Source: Edaphovirga cremea
Lineage (GTDB): Bacteria; Pseudomonadota; Gammaproteobacteria; Enterobacterales; Enterobacteriaceae
Length of the DNA stretch: 46,470 bases
Direction of reading: 5' to 3'
NCBI RefSeq assembly: GCF_003332275.1
Contig: NZ_QOVA01000027.1
Span: forward strand, 1-46,470
Shown here one piece after another: positions 8,581-17,966 of this stretch. Under the pieces are notes generated by a model, which saw only the letters and a program-made list of their open reading frames with translations, had not been told where the DNA came from and did no database searches. Position 1 is the first letter of the stretch, and each line of letters starts with the position of its first letter. Position numbers and translations under genes: made by a program.

Positions 8581-8634
8581 AAGTCAGAAACATCAATCTG
8601 ATATCAACCGAAGGCACCCGCAACGCGGGCAATT
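8581..8634 (+). repeat. Chimeric repeat remnant next to topB
   Basis: Short piece made of a B-tail fragment (ATCAATCTGATATCAACCGA, compare 751-770) followed by the isolated CCCGC/GCGGG hairpin of family A (8617-8621 with 8625-8629). It ends just before the topB stop codon. Confidence 0.6.
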
Positions 8635-8645
8635 CAGCTTCTTTA

Positions 8646-10562
8646 TCATTTTGATTCCTTTTCTTTAGCCGGTTTTTTACGTTTCTTCCCTGCCGCTGGC
8701 GCCGACGGTAAACCACGAAAAGCTGATGAGGCACGACTTTGCTTGGCCTGACCAATCAGCGTCTGAAGCGTTATTACCAGCGGTTGCATAAAATCCTGGT
8801 AACGGCAGCTCTTCTCGCTGATTTTAGTCAGAGTCGACTCCCAATCGGCTGTCATATCCGGTCTGGCGGCAATATCCGGGAGAGAATGAATCAAGGCTTT
8901 CCCGGTATCGCTGGAGTGAATGTTACGCCCTTTTTTAAACAGAAATGCCCGTTTGAATAACAGTTCAATGATCCCTGCCCGCGTCGCTTCCGTTCCCAAT
9001 CCGTCCGTTGCGCGCAAGATTTTTTTTAACTCTTTATCCTGAACAAATCGCGCAATGCCCGTCATGGCTGACAATAGCGTCGCGTCAGTAAAAGGTCTCG
9101 GAGGCTGCGTCTGCCTGGCAACCACTTCACCCCGTTCACACAACAGCACATCCTTTTTAGCGACGACAGGCAACGGCGTCCCTTCGTTTTCGTCATCACG
9201 CTCCTTGGCACCCAACAACGTCCGCCAGCCCGCCTCTGCCAGAAAACGCGCTTTTGCCACAAACTTGCCGTTGGCAATATCCAACTCGATAACACATTTT
9301 CGATACATGGCATCTGCGCAAAACTGCATCAGATATTGCCGCGCAACCAGACCGTAAACTTTGGTTTCATCTTCGGTCATCGATGTTTTGCTGCTCCGTG
9401 CCGTCGGGATAATCGCGTGGTGGGCGTCGACCTTTTTATCGTCCCAGCAACGATTGCGTCGTTCGGTATCCACAGCCGGTTGCGGTGACAGATCGGGCTG
9501 GTGAGCCGCAATGGCATTCAGCACCGCATGACGTCCGGCAAAATGTTCCTCAGGGAGATATCGGCAATCCGAACGCGGATACGTAATCAATTTGTGCGTT
9601 TCATATAAACGCTGGCACACATCGAGCACTTTTTGCGCACTCATGCCAAACCGCTTGGCGGCCTCTATCTGTAACGTCGAAAGGGAAAACGGCAGCGGCG
9701 CGATCTCGGATTCACGTTTGTCGTTGTAGGACGTAACAACCGCTGGCTGACCCTCAATACGCGTTACCACATGTTCTGCCAGAGGACGGTGCAATAACCG
9801 CCCCTCTTCATCCTGATAAGGTTCACAGGAATCGCTCGGTTGCCAGATGGCAACAAACCGCTCTTCGGCTGGCGTCACAATGTGCGCTTTGACTTCAAAG
9901 AAATCCTTGGAAATGAAGTTTTCGATCTCTTCGTCGCGGCGCACCACCAAACCGAGCACGGGCGTCTGCACCCGACCAACCGACAAAACCCCGTCGTAAC
10001 CGGCGTTCCTGCCAAGCAGGGTATAGGCGCGGGTCATGTTGATGCCATACAGCCAGTCGGCACGGGCGCGTGCCAACGCCGAAACACACAGCGGAATAAA
10101 GTCGCGATTATCACGCAAGCGTTGTACCGCTCGCTCTACCGCCTGCGGGTTGAGATCGTTGATCAAACAACGGCGGACGTTCTGGCGCTTCTCCGCGGCC
10201 AAATCCAGATAATCCAGCACTTCATCCACCAGCAGTTGCCCTTCTCTGTCGGGGTCACCCGCATGAATCACCTCATCGGCCTGAAGTAACAATCCTTTAA
10301 TCACGTTGAGCTGTTTACTGACGGACGGACGCGGCGTCAATTGCCATTTCTCGGGAATGATGGGCAGATCGGCCAGGGACCAGCGCGCATAACGGCCATC
10401 GTAGGCATCGGGCTGCGCCTGTTCGAGCAGGTGCCCTATACACCAGGTCACCACCTGTTCGTCACCGCAGGCGATAAAGCCATCACCGCGTCGGTGAGGT
10501 TTAGGCAGGACATCCGCGATTGCCCGCGCCAGACTCGGTTTTTCGGCAATAAAAAGTCGCAT
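8646..10562 (-). CDS. topB: DNA topoisomerase III
   Basis: 638-residue type IA topoisomerase that passes single strands, decatenates replication and recombination intermediates and works with RecQ. Seen: Toprim domain at the N-terminus ([24 protein letters not shown] at residues 102-110), active-site tyrosine Y328 in LITYPRSDC, and a basic Lys-rich C-terminal tail. The protein is somewhat shorter than E. coli TopB (653) because the tail is shorter. Of two adjacent ATG codons, 10562 gives the family N-terminus. Its 3' end lies directly against the A repeats. E. coli has selD between this gene and ydjA; here only 242 non-coding bases separate them. Confidence 0.95.
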   Translation of the reverse strand: MRLFIAEKPSLARAIADVLPKPHRRGDGFIACGDEQVVTWCIGHLLEQAQPDAYDGRYARWSLADLPIIPEKWQLTPRPSVSKQLNVIKGLLLQADEVIHAGDPDREGQLLVDEVLDYLDLAAEKRQNVRRCLINDLNPQAVERAVQRLRDNRDFIPLCVSALARARADWLYGINMTRAYTLLGRNAGYDGVLSVGRVQTPVLGLVVRRDEEIENFISKDFFEVKAHIVTPAEERFVAIWQPSDSCEPYQDEEGRLLHRPLAEHVVTRIEGQPAVVTSYNDKRESEIAPLPFSLSTLQIEAAKRFGMSAQKVLDVCQRLYETHKLITYPRSDCRYLPEEHFAGRHAVLNAIAAHQPDLSPQPAVDTERRNRCWDDKKVDAHHAIIPTARSSKTSMTEDETKVYGLVARQYLMQFCADAMYRKCVIELDIANGKFVAKARFLAEAGWRTLLGAKERDDENEGTPLPVVAKKDVLLCERGEVVARQTQPPRPFTDATLLSAMTGIARFVQDKELKKILRATDGLGTEATRAGIIELLFKRAFLFKKGRNIHSSDTGKALIHSLPDIAARPDMTADWESTLTKISEKSCRYQDFMQPLVITLQTLIGQAKQSRASSAFRGLPSAPAAGKKRKKPAKEKESK

Positions 10563-10804
10563 CATTCACCGTAACGGTCGTGGGTCAGTTGAAATACTGG
10601 CGATGTCATGTCCGTTCTCCCTGCTAAAAAACACATCGGTCATCGTAATGACATCTATGGTAGCGGTTGCACGGCTGGATGGTAAGAGAGTTAAGCGACC
10701 TGGAAGTCAGGTCGCTCACAAAGCCAGCGGAAAAGTGAATTATCGGACTTTTTACTGGCGTGATGCTGTTTTTTTAATCAGCAATCAGGGCGGCAATCGC
10801 TCAA

Positions 10805-11356
10805 TCAGAAGTGACTGACGAATGCTGCATTGTCAGGTGGGGTCACTTTGGTCGCTGATTTCAACTGCGGAGTACCCAAATAAAGGAAGCCCACAATCTC
10901 ATCGTCTTCGTCGCAAGAAAATGCGTCACGAACCAGCATATCTTCCGTCCAGGCACCGGTACGCCAGATCCCGTTGAAGCCTTGCGCCAGCGCCGCCATC
11001 TGCATGGCATGGACGGCGCAGCCCGCCGATACCACCTGCTCCCATTTTGGTACTTTCGGGTTATCCTGGCACTTCGCAATCACGGTGATGATTTGCGGCG
11101 CACGGAAAGGAGCCTGAGTGGCTTTCTCGATAGCTGCTGGTTCCAGCCCTTCCGCTTCGGCGGCAGCTTTCAGCAACTTACTGAAGCGGTCAAGGCCATC
11201 GTTTTCTATAATCACAAAGCGCCAGGGTTGAAGTGCACCGTGATCCGGCGCGCGCAAACCAGCATTGATGATATTTTGCAGACTCTCGCCAGACGGTGCG
11301 GGAGCCGCAAGTCGTGAGGCCGAGCGGCGGTTCAGTAGCAGATCTAATGCGTCCAT
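10805..11356 (-). CDS. ydjA: Nitroreductase-family FMN oxidoreductase YdjA
   Basis: 183 residues, the same length as E. coli YdjA, a minimal dimeric FMN-dependent NAD(P)H nitroreductase of unknown physiological substrate. Seen: [13 protein letters not shown] near the start (FMN phosphate-binding region), [18 protein letters not shown] (residues 33-50) and the C-terminal FLYLGTP. It is divergent from sppA (187-base gap), as in E. coli. ATG at 11356 has AGGAGA upstream. Confidence 0.92.
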   Translation of the reverse strand: MDALDLLLNRRSASRLAAPAPSGESLQNIINAGLRAPDHGALQPWRFVIIENDGLDRFSKLLKAAAEAEGLEPAAIEKATQAPFRAPQIITVIAKCQDNPKVPKWEQVVSAGCAVHAMQMAALAQGFNGIWRTGAWTEDMLVRDAFSCDEDDEIVGFLYLGTPQLKSATKVTPPDNAAFVSHF

Positions 11357-11543
11357 AATTTTCTCCTGATAACGATTTGCATTTTCGTCACGGTAACCAT
11401 TTTGTCACAGTAACATGGGTTATCGCGTGGTGACTACCCTCGTACCGTAGGGTTATGATGCAATAGTATGAGACGATTTAAAGCTGACATTTATTCAGCA
11501 GGTCTTTAGGATAGCGGTACTTTTTCTGTTTTATGGAGCGATC

Positions 11544-13397
11544 ATGCGCACATTGTGGCGAATTATAGCCGGTGTCTTTAAGGGAATCTGGCGACTGCTT
11601 AATTTTGTCCGAGAATTTATCCTTAATTTATTCCTGATTTTGATTATTTTGGTGGGTGTTGGCATCTACCTGCAATTTCAGTCCAAACCGGTCGAGGTGA
11701 CTAAAGGCGCGTTGCTGGTCGATCTCAGCGGTGTGGTGGTAGATAAGCCGTCGGTTAATAATAAATTTCGCCAATTGGGCCGTGAGTTACTGGGTTCAAC
11801 AAGTAATCGCCTGCAGGAAAATTCACTCTTTGACGTCGTGGAAACCATCCGCAAAGCCAAAGATGATAAAAATATCAATGGTATGGTGCTGTCACTGGTG
11901 GACTTTACCGGTACCGACCAGACATCGCTGCAATATATTGGTAAAGCCCTGCGCGAGTTCCGTGATTCCGGGAAAACGATTTATGCCGTGGACGACAACT
12001 ACAACCAGACGCAATACTATCTGGCGAGTTTTGCCAACAAAATCTATCTGTCCCCGCAGGGAAATGTGGATCTGCATGGTTTCGCGACCAATAACCTCTA
12101 CTACAAATCCCTGCTGGATAAACTGAAAGTCACCACCCATATTTTCCGCGTCGGGACCTTTAAATCGGCGGTGGAACCCATGATACGTGACGATATGTCA
12201 CCCGCCGCACGCGAGGCCGACAGCCGTTGGATAGGTGGGTTGTGGCAGAACTATCTCAATGCCGTATCCGCAAACCGCCAGATCACCCCTGAACAACTGT
12301 TCCCTGGCGCAGCCGGTGTGCTTGCCGGTTTACAGGCAACAGATGGCGACACCGCGCAATACGCGCTGAAAAATAAACTGGTCGATGAACTGGCTTCACG
12401 CGCGACCATCGAAAAAGAGCTGGTTAAGACCTTCGGCTGGGATAAACAGAAAAACGACTTTAATTCAGTCAGTATCTACGACTACCAGCCTGCGCCGGAA
12501 CCTGACAATCAGGATCCACAAATTGCGGTGATCTTTGCCAATGGCGCGATCATGGATGGCACTGAGCAGCAGGGTAATGTGGGCGGCGATACGACGGCAG
12601 CGCAGATTCGTCAGGCGCGTCTCGATCCTGAAATCAAGGCCATCGTCTTCCGTGTCAACAGCCCTGGAGGCAGCGTTACGGCGTCGGAAGTGATTCGTTC
12701 CGAACTGGCAGCAGCGCGCGAGGCCGGTAAACCGGTGGTGGTTTCCATGGGTGGAATGGCTGCCTCCGGCGGTTATTGGGTTTCCACGCCAGCCAACTAC
12801 ATTATTGCCAGTCCAAGTACCCTCACCGGCTCCATCGGGATTTTTGGGGTGATTAACACCTTCGAGAATACGCTGGAGAGCATCGGCGTTCACACGGACG
12901 GTGTCGCCACCTCACCATTGGCCGATTTGGCTGTCACCAAGTCGCTGCCTCCTGAGTTCTCGCAGATGATGCAACTGAATATTGAGAACGGGTATAAAAA
13001 CTTTATCAGTCTGGTCGCGCAATCACGCAACAAAACCCCGCAGCAGATTGACCAAATCGCCCAGGGTCACGTTTGGCTTGGCAGCGATGCCAAAAACAAC
13101 GGGCTGGTTGATCAGCTCGGCGATTTTGATGATGCCGTCAAGAAAGCCGCTGAATTGGCGAAAGTGAAAACCTGGCAGTTGAACTGGTTTATAGAAGATC
13201 CAAGCTTTACCGATATGCTGTTTTCGCAAATGAGCGTTTCGGTTCAGGCGTTGCTGCCGCAAGCGATGCAAGCCTGGATCCCGGCTCCGCTGACCGAAGT
13301 GGCCAAAGCTATGAAGCAGCAACCGGGGCTGTTTGGTGAACTTAACGATCCGCAAAACCGCTATGCGTTGTGCCTGAGCTGTGGCGACGTGAAGTAG
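11544..13397 (+). CDS. sppA: Signal peptide peptidase A (protease IV)
   Basis: 617-residue inner-membrane serine protease with a Ser/Lys dyad that degrades signal peptides and other membrane peptides in the periplasm. Seen: an N-terminal hydrophobic anchor at about residues 25-45, tandem S49 domains, general-base lysine K207 in RVGTFKSAVEP, nucleophile S408 in MAASGGYW, and the conserved NSPGG at about 372-376. Length is within one residue of E. coli SppA (618). ATG at 11544 with GGAGCG upstream. It is followed by a strong terminator and then ansA. Confidence 0.95.
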   Translation: MRTLWRIIAGVFKGIWRLLNFVREFILNLFLILIILVGVGIYLQFQSKPVEVTKGALLVDLSGVVVDKPSVNNKFRQLGRELLGSTSNRLQENSLFDVVETIRKAKDDKNINGMVLSLVDFTGTDQTSLQYIGKALREFRDSGKTIYAVDDNYNQTQYYLASFANKIYLSPQGNVDLHGFATNNLYYKSLLDKLKVTTHIFRVGTFKSAVEPMIRDDMSPAAREADSRWIGGLWQNYLNAVSANRQITPEQLFPGAAGVLAGLQATDGDTAQYALKNKLVDELASRATIEKELVKTFGWDKQKNDFNSVSIYDYQPAPEPDNQDPQIAVIFANGAIMDGTEQQGNVGGDTTAAQIRQARLDPEIKAIVFRVNSPGGSVTASEVIRSELAAAREAGKPVVVSMGGMAASGGYWVSTPANYIIASPSTLTGSIGIFGVINTFENTLESIGVHTDGVATSPLADLAVTKSLPPEFSQMMQLNIENGYKNFISLVAQSRNKTPQQIDQIAQGHVWLGSDAKNNGLVDQLGDFDDAVKKAAELAKVKTWQLNWFIEDPSFTDMLFSQMSVSVQALLPQAMQAWIPAPLTEVAKAMKQQPGLFGELNDPQNRYALCLSCGDVK

Positions 13398-13414
13398 TTT
13401 CTTTCAGAAAATTC

Positions 13415-13442
13415 TCAGCCCGGCGCTTGTCGGGCTTTTTTT
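13415..13442 (+). terminator. Rho-independent terminator of sppA
   Basis: Stem AGCCCGGC (13417-13424), GCTT loop, GTCGGGCT (13429-13436) and a run of seven T, beginning about 20 bases after the sppA stop. Confidence 0.9.
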
Positions 13443-13496
13443 CCCCTGACAACCTCCTATAATTCAGCCCATCATCGCAAGCAGTAAAGAAGCCCT

Positions 13497-14513
13497 ATGC
13501 AAAAGAAATCTATTTATGTCGCCTATACCGGCGGCACCATCGGCATGCAACGCTCCGAGCAAGGCTATGTGCCCGTTTCCGGTCATTTGCAGCGCCAATT
13601 GGCATTGATGCCGGAATTCCATCGCCCTGAAATGCCTGACTTTACCATTCATGAATATACGCCGCTTATCGATTCCTCAGACATGACCCCGGAAGATTGG
13701 CAGCATATCGCCGACGATATCCTGAGAAACTACAATAATTACGACGGATTCGTGATCTTGCATGGGACAGACACGATGGCGTTTACCGCGTCGGCCCTGT
13801 CCTTCATGCTGGAGAATTTGGATAAGCCGGTTATCGTGACAGGGTCACAAATTCCTCTGGAGGAATTGCGTTCTGACGGGCAAACCAATCTGTTGAACGC
13901 GCTGTTTCTGGCAGCCAATCACCCCGTTAACGAAGTCACGTTGTTTTTCAATAACAAGCTTTATCGCGGCAACCGCACAACGAAAGCCCACGCTGATGGT
14001 TTCGACGCTTTTGCTTCACCCAATCTGCCACCCTTGCTAGAAGCCGGGATCCATATCCGTCGCCTGTCGACACCCTCCATCCCGATTAACGATCTACCGC
14101 TGCACGTACATAACATTACCCCGCAACCTATCGGTGTAGTGACTATCTATCCGGGTATTTCCGGCGCGGTGGTGCGCAACTTTTTGCTGCAACCGGTTAA
14201 GGCGCTGATTTTGCGATCGTATGGCGTTGGTAATGCACCGCAGAAGGCAGAGCTATTGGATGAGTTGCAACAAGCATCGGAGCGCGGCATCGTGGTCGTT
14301 AACCTCACTCAGTGTATTTCTGGCCGGGTGAATATGGGTGGCTATGCCACCGGCAATGCCTTGGCGCATGCCGGGGTGATCAGTGGATTTGATATGACGG
14401 TTGAAGCGGCGCTCACCAAACTGCATTATCTCTTGAGCCAACCCCTCTCCCCTGAACAGATTCGCCTGCAAATGCAGCAAAACCTGCGTGGTGAACTGAC
14501 GGATATCGTTTAA
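13497..14513 (+). CDS. ansA: L-asparaginase I, cytoplasmic
   Basis: 338 residues, identical in length to E. coli AnsA. It hydrolyses L-asparagine to aspartate and ammonia in the cytoplasm. Seen: the two threonine signatures of the family, YTGGTIGM (residues 10-17) and HGTDTMAF (89-96), and the allosteric/C-terminal domain with CISGRVNMGGYATG. There is no signal peptide, which separates it from the periplasmic type II enzyme. pncA starts 20 bases downstream, so the two amidohydrolases form an operon as in E. coli. Confidence 0.95.
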   Translation: MQKKSIYVAYTGGTIGMQRSEQGYVPVSGHLQRQLALMPEFHRPEMPDFTIHEYTPLIDSSDMTPEDWQHIADDILRNYNNYDGFVILHGTDTMAFTASALSFMLENLDKPVIVTGSQIPLEELRSDGQTNLLNALFLAANHPVNEVTLFFNNKLYRGNRTTKAHADGFDAFASPNLPPLLEAGIHIRRLSTPSIPINDLPLHVHNITPQPIGVVTIYPGISGAVVRNFLLQPVKALILRSYGVGNAPQKAELLDELQQASERGIVVVNLTQCISGRVNMGGYATGNALAHAGVISGFDMTVEAALTKLHYLLSQPLSPEQIRLQMQQNLRGELTDIV

Positions 14514-14533
14514 CAGACTCGGTAAGGTGGAAA

Positions 14534-15160
14534 ATGAATTCAGCGTTGTTGTTGATTGATCTACAGAAGGACTTCTGCCCCGGCGGTGCCTTGGCGGTGG
14601 AAAACGGTGATGCCGTGATCGAGATTGCCAACGAGGCCATGGCAATCGCCCATCGAAATGGGGTTGCCGTGGTTGCCAGTCAGGATTGGCATCCGCTGAA
14701 TCATCGCAGTTTTGCCGTCAATTCCGGCACGCAACCAGGAACGCTGGGTGAACTGGAAGGTTTGCCCCAGGTGTGGTGGCCGGTTCACTGTGTGCAGCAG
14801 CAATCCGGGGCTGATTTCCATTCAGCCTTAAATAAGCAATTGATCGACCAGATATTCCGCAAGGGGCAAAACCCCGACATTGACAGTTACAGCGCTTTTT
14901 TTGATAACGGCCATCGTTCGCAAACCGAATTGCATGCGTGGTTGCAGGCGAAGTCTATCCAGAATTTGACGGTCATGGGATTAGCCACGGATTATTGTGT
15001 CAAATTCAGCGTACTGGATGCACTTAAACTGGGGTACAACACCCGCGTGATTGTAGAAGGGTGTCGCGGGGTAAATTTGCACGCTGAGGATAGCCAACAG
15101 GCGTTAATGCAGATGCAGAAAGCGGGTGCTCAATTGATAACGCTGGCGGAATTTAAATAA
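14534..15160 (+). CDS. pncA: Nicotinamidase/pyrazinamidase
   Basis: 208-residue cysteine hydrolase converting nicotinamide to nicotinate for NAD salvage. Seen: catalytic triad D9 (LLLIDLQKDFCPGGAL), K110 (FRKGQNPDIDSYSAF) and C155 (GLATDYCVKF), and the metal ligands D51, H53 and H85. It lies 20 bases downstream of ansA with a GGTGG ribosome site. A cis-peptide-forming VMGLATDYC segment is intact, so the enzyme looks functional. Confidence 0.95.
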   Translation: MNSALLLIDLQKDFCPGGALAVENGDAVIEIANEAMAIAHRNGVAVVASQDWHPLNHRSFAVNSGTQPGTLGELEGLPQVWWPVHCVQQQSGADFHSALNKQLIDQIFRKGQNPDIDSYSAFFDNGHRSQTELHAWLQAKSIQNLTVMGLATDYCVKFSVLDALKLGYNTRVIVEGCRGVNLHAEDSQQALMQMQKAGAQLITLAEFK

Positions 15161-15174
15161 CCCGTACCGGCATG

Positions 15175-15209
15175 AAAAATACCCTGCACATAGCCGCTTG
15201 TGCAGGGTA
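15175..15209 (-). terminator. Terminator between pncA and the Ail-like gene
   Basis: Perfect 11-bp arms, TACCCTGCACA (15180-15190) and TGTGCAGGGTA (15199-15209), followed on the minus strand by TTTTTC. It therefore terminates the Ail-like gene and may also stop pncA transcripts. Confidence 0.85.
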
Positions 15210-15229
15210 GCAATAAATTGTCAGCTCAA

Positions 15230-15775
15230 TCAGAAGCTATAACCGACACCCAGCACCCAGGTACCGACTTTGACATTATCGAGTTTGGAATACTCATACG
15301 ACGCATCGATCACCCAATTCGGCAGCGGGTTGATTTGAATCCCACCACCATAGGCAAATGCGCTTTGAGTTTCTGACTCATTCATATAATAATCACTTTT
15401 GAGATCATATTTCCCGCGAGCCATACCAACCAGCAAATAGGCACTGAAATAATCATTAGCCCTGAATGATGGTCCAACCGTTAAGGAATAGTAATCCAAA
15501 TCAAGTTTTCCGGCATATCGCATGTTAGACGTATAAGCATGGTAATCTTTTTGGGTATACGTGAAAGAGCCGATGATGCCGAATTGATCATCGAACTCAT
15601 AGCGATACTTCAGGTTGAGACCACTTGGATCGCCATCGACATCTATCCCATCCCAATCTACGCTACTATGTGCATAACCTACTGAAATGGTTTGTTTGCC
15701 AGCATCCGCATAAGCGGCTGCCATACCGAAAGAAATACAGGATGCCAATGTTGCCAGTGCAATAATCTTTTTCAT
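15230..15775 (-). CDS. Ail/Lom/OmpX-family outer membrane beta-barrel protein
   Basis: 181-residue precursor: a signal peptide of about 23 residues (MKKIIALATLASCISFG..AAAYA, cleavage before DAGKQ), then alternating amphipathic strands typical of an eight-stranded barrel (ISVGYAHS, GLNLKYRYEF, SLTVGPSFRANDY, WVIDASYEYS) and a C-terminal aromatic GVGYSF for outer-membrane assembly. Family members (OmpX, Ail, PagC) range from general envelope proteins to adhesins and serum-resistance factors, so a host-interaction role is possible but unproven. The open frame extends 41 codons upstream, but the start at 15775 has GAGGGAA and begins the signal peptide. It stands alone, bounded by a terminator. 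Confidence 0.85.
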   Translation of the reverse strand: MKKIIALATLASCISFGMAAAYADAGKQTISVGYAHSSVDWDGIDVDGDPSGLNLKYRYEFDDQFGIIGSFTYTQKDYHAYTSNMRYAGKLDLDYYSLTVGPSFRANDYFSAYLLVGMARGKYDLKSDYYMNESETQSAFAYGGGIQINPLPNWVIDASYEYSKLDNVKVGTWVLGVGYSF

Positions 15776-16258
15776 AGTTCCCTCTAAAAAAGAAAACAAA
15801 ATGTTAACATATAGTGAGTTGGTGCAGTAAATCATACTGTTACAGGACTTAAGATACTTCTTTAATAAGATGAGTATTTTCAAAAATAAATGCGACAAGT
15901 TTTTAATAAACTTAACTTATGTGGGATTTTAGTCACATTTTATAATATTAATTTTCAGGCGTTACATTAGAGTCTTAAAAGTTATAGAAAAATCACGGTG
16001 TGTATTAGCTTTTTGTGCTCATCAAATAAATGATTTGCCATTGCAGCGGAAACGGCGAATAAAAAAATATAAGTTTCAGCACTTGAAGTAAATAGACTTA
16101 GAAAAAGTAATAAGATAATTACATTATTGACCAAGATTATTCTGAGCAACTGAAAATAAAATTTTAGAAAAAGGCCTCATTTAAGCGAGGCCTTTCTGTA
16201 AAGGAGATGAACGAAATTATTGAGAAAATTGAGGGCCAGGTATTCGTGGCCCGTTATG
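15776..16258. other. AT-rich intergenic region, fsa to the Ail-like gene
   Basis: 483 bases. It contains the promoter region of the Ail-like gene (minus strand) and the fsa terminator at 16168-16197. The rest is strongly AT-rich with no recognisable gene. Confidence 0.5.
16168..16197 (-). terminator. Terminator of fsa
   Basis: Stem AAAGGCCTC/GAGGCCTTT (16170-16178 with 16187-16195), followed on the minus strand by TTTTTCTAAAATTTT. About 60 bases beyond the fsa stop. Confidence 0.85.
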
Positions 16259-16924
16259 CTAACTCAGGATGTGGGTGCCAAACGCGTTTTGCCAGTCATT
16301 CTCAAACTGGGTTACGGCAGCCTGCACCGCAGGGGTAGTCAGCAATTGCTCTGCGACATCCACGGGTAACGTGATCGCCTGACAACCGGCCAGCAAGCAT
16401 TCAATCGCCTGACGCGGTGTACGGAAACTCGCCGCCAGTATTTTGCTTTGTGGCGCATGTAGCGTCAGTAATTTCTGTAACTGCTGAACCATCTCGATGC
16501 CGTCACCACCCTGCGCATCCAGTCGGTTGACGTAGGGCGCAACATATTCAGCGCCAGCCAATGCACCGAGCAATCCCTGCCCTGCACCATACACCGCCGT
16601 TCCCAGCGTCGGAATGCCCATGGTCTTCAGCTTTTTAATGGCTGCCAGCCCTTCGGATGTTACAGGGACTTTGACGATGAGTCCGGGGACCCGCTGAGTC
16701 AGTAGCAGGGCTTCCGCCACAATGCGCTCTGCGTCTGCCGCCATCACTTGAGCAAACAATTTCCCGGTGCCTCCCAGCGCGTCACGTAAAGCAGGCAACA
16801 CTTCCCAAATCGGTTTGCCCTGCCTGGCAACGATACTCGGATTGGTCGTTACGCCGTGCAATGGCAGGATGCGCGCCAGACGTTTTACCGCCCCAACATC
16901 TGCCGTATCAAGATAAAGCTCCAT
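16259..16924 (-). CDS. fsa: Fructose-6-phosphate aldolase
   Basis: 221-residue transaldolase-like class I aldolase that cleaves fructose 6-phosphate to dihydroxyacetone and glyceraldehyde 3-phosphate. Seen: Schiff-base lysine K85 in [17 protein letters not shown]6 in [16 protein letters not shown] (26-32) and the barrel end [23 protein letters not shown]. Length equals E. coli FsaA/FsaB (220). It is divergent from pflE-pflF with a 138-base shared gap, like the E. coli fsaA-pflE/ybiY locus, so I favour FsaA, although some residues resemble FsaB. It may share the anaerobic control region with pflE. Confidence 0.92.
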   Translation of the reverse strand: MELYLDTADVGAVKRLARILPLHGVTTNPSIVARQGKPIWEVLPALRDALGGTGKLFAQVMAADAERIVAEALLLTQRVPGLIVKVPVTSEGLAAIKKLKTMGIPTLGTAVYGAGQGLLGALAGAEYVAPYVNRLDAQGGDGIEMVQQLQKLLTLHAPQSKILAASFRTPRQAIECLLAGCQAITLPVDVAEQLLTTPAVQAAVTQFENDWQNAFGTHILS

Positions 16925-16994
16925 ATCCTTCTCCTCACTTCATGTGGGCTGGTTCAAATATTCATCAATACTAGCGAAAAAAGCCGAGAATTGT

Positions 16995-17008
16995 TTGACC
17001 GATATCAA
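16995..17008 (+). promoter_or_regulatory. FNR box for pflE
   Basis: TTGAC-CGAT-ATCAA, one mismatch from TTGAT-N4-ATCAA. It is centred at 17001.5, exactly 41.5 bases before a start site at 17043 as predicted by the -10 element TTTAAT at 17031-17036. This is class II activator geometry and fits an oxygen-sensitive glycyl-radical enzyme. Confidence 0.7.
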
Positions 17009-17012
17009 TAAT

Positions 17013-17028
17013 ACTTTCATTCGAAAGT
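17013..17028. promoter_or_regulatory. Candidate repressor operator in the pflE promoter
   Basis: Palindrome ACTTTC-ATTC-GAAAGT between the FNR box and the -10 element; a related half-site ACGAAAG follows at 17039-17045. Its position suits steric repression. DeoR-family operators often contain TTCGAAA-like cores, so YciT, encoded downstream of pflF, is the obvious candidate. Confidence 0.45.
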
Positions 17029-17030
17029 TA

Positions 17031-17036
17031 TTTAAT
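17031..17036 (+). promoter_or_regulatory. -10 element of the pflE promoter
   Basis: TTTAAT (five of six to TATAAT); no good -35 hexamer, as expected for an FNR class II promoter. The leader would be about 20 bases with GAGGTGA before ATG. Confidence 0.5.
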
Positions 17037-17062
17037 TTACGAAAGAAGCATTGAGGTGACCT

Positions 17063-17962
17063 ATGATTTTTAATCTGCAACGCTACTCGACACATGATGG
17101 TCCGGGGATCCGCACTGTGGTGTTCCTGAAAGGCTGCTCGCTGGGTTGCCGGTGGTGCCAGAATCCGGAAAGCCGCTCACGTCAGCCACAGATACTGTTC
17201 GATGCGCGGCTGTGTATTTCCGGCTGTCGCCTATGTTGTGATAACTATCCCCATGCTATCAAGATGCAAAACGATACCGTTACGCTTGAGCGCCAGCACC
17301 TGACTGAAGTGGATTATGCCACGCTCGGCGAGTGTTGCCCCAGCGGAGCCTTGAGTATTTGCGGTGAAGTCGCCGATGTTGACCAGATTATGCAGAACGT
17401 TTTGCGTGACCTGCCTTTTTACCAGCGCAGCGGCGGCGGTGTGACGATTTCAGGCGGTGAGCCTTTTATGCAACCGGAACTCTACGCCCAGTTACTTGAA
17501 CGCTGCCGCCAGCATGGCATTCATACAGCGGTGGAAACCTGCCTTCATGTTCCCTGGTCCTATATTTCCCCCTCGCTCGACTCGCTGGATTTGCTTCTGG
17601 CCGATCTCAAGCACGTTGATGGCAAGCGCTTTGCCGAATGGACTGAGGGCTCGGCAAAACGGGTCATGGATAACTTCCGCCGCCTGGCGCGCGCGGACAA
17701 GGAGATCATCATCCGCGTACCGCTGATCCCTGATTTTAATGCCGACCATGACTCGATTCGCGCAATTGTCAATTTTGCTGCCGATGAAACCGGCTGTCGT
17801 GAAATCCACTTTTTGCCTTACCACACGCTGGGCATCAACAAATATTCCCTGCTGGGCATGCCCTACCTTGCCGCCCGGCAACCGTTGGATAATCCGGATT
17901 TGCTGGCGTACGCACAACAATACGCCGCCGATCGCGGTCTCACTGCCCTTTTAAGAGGATAA
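17063..17962 (+). CDS. pflE: Glycyl-radical enzyme activating protein PflE (YbiY)
   Basis: 299-residue radical-SAM enzyme that installs the glycyl radical on its partner, here PflF. Seen: the radical-SAM cluster CX3CX2C (C25, C29, C32 in [10 protein letters not shown]), an inserted ferredoxin-like Cys-rich region at about residues 51-100 ([10 protein letters not shown], then [14 protein letters not shown]) typical of activators other than PflA, and [14 protein letters not shown], the SAM-binding GGE motif. The start MIFN matches E. coli, with GAGGTGA upstream. The stop is 4 bases before the pflF ATG, so the two are translationally coupled. The cluster requires anaerobiosis, in line with the FNR-like box. 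Confidence 0.93.
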   Translation: MIFNLQRYSTHDGPGIRTVVFLKGCSLGCRWCQNPESRSRQPQILFDARLCISGCRLCCDNYPHAIKMQNDTVTLERQHLTEVDYATLGECCPSGALSICGEVADVDQIMQNVLRDLPFYQRSGGGVTISGGEPFMQPELYAQLLERCRQHGIHTAVETCLHVPWSYISPSLDSLDLLLADLKHVDGKRFAEWTEGSAKRVMDNFRRLARADKEIIIRVPLIPDFNADHDSIRAIVNFAADETGCREIHFLPYHTLGINKYSLLGMPYLAARQPLDNPDLLAYAQQYAADRGLTALLRG

Positions 17963-17966
17963 CGCC

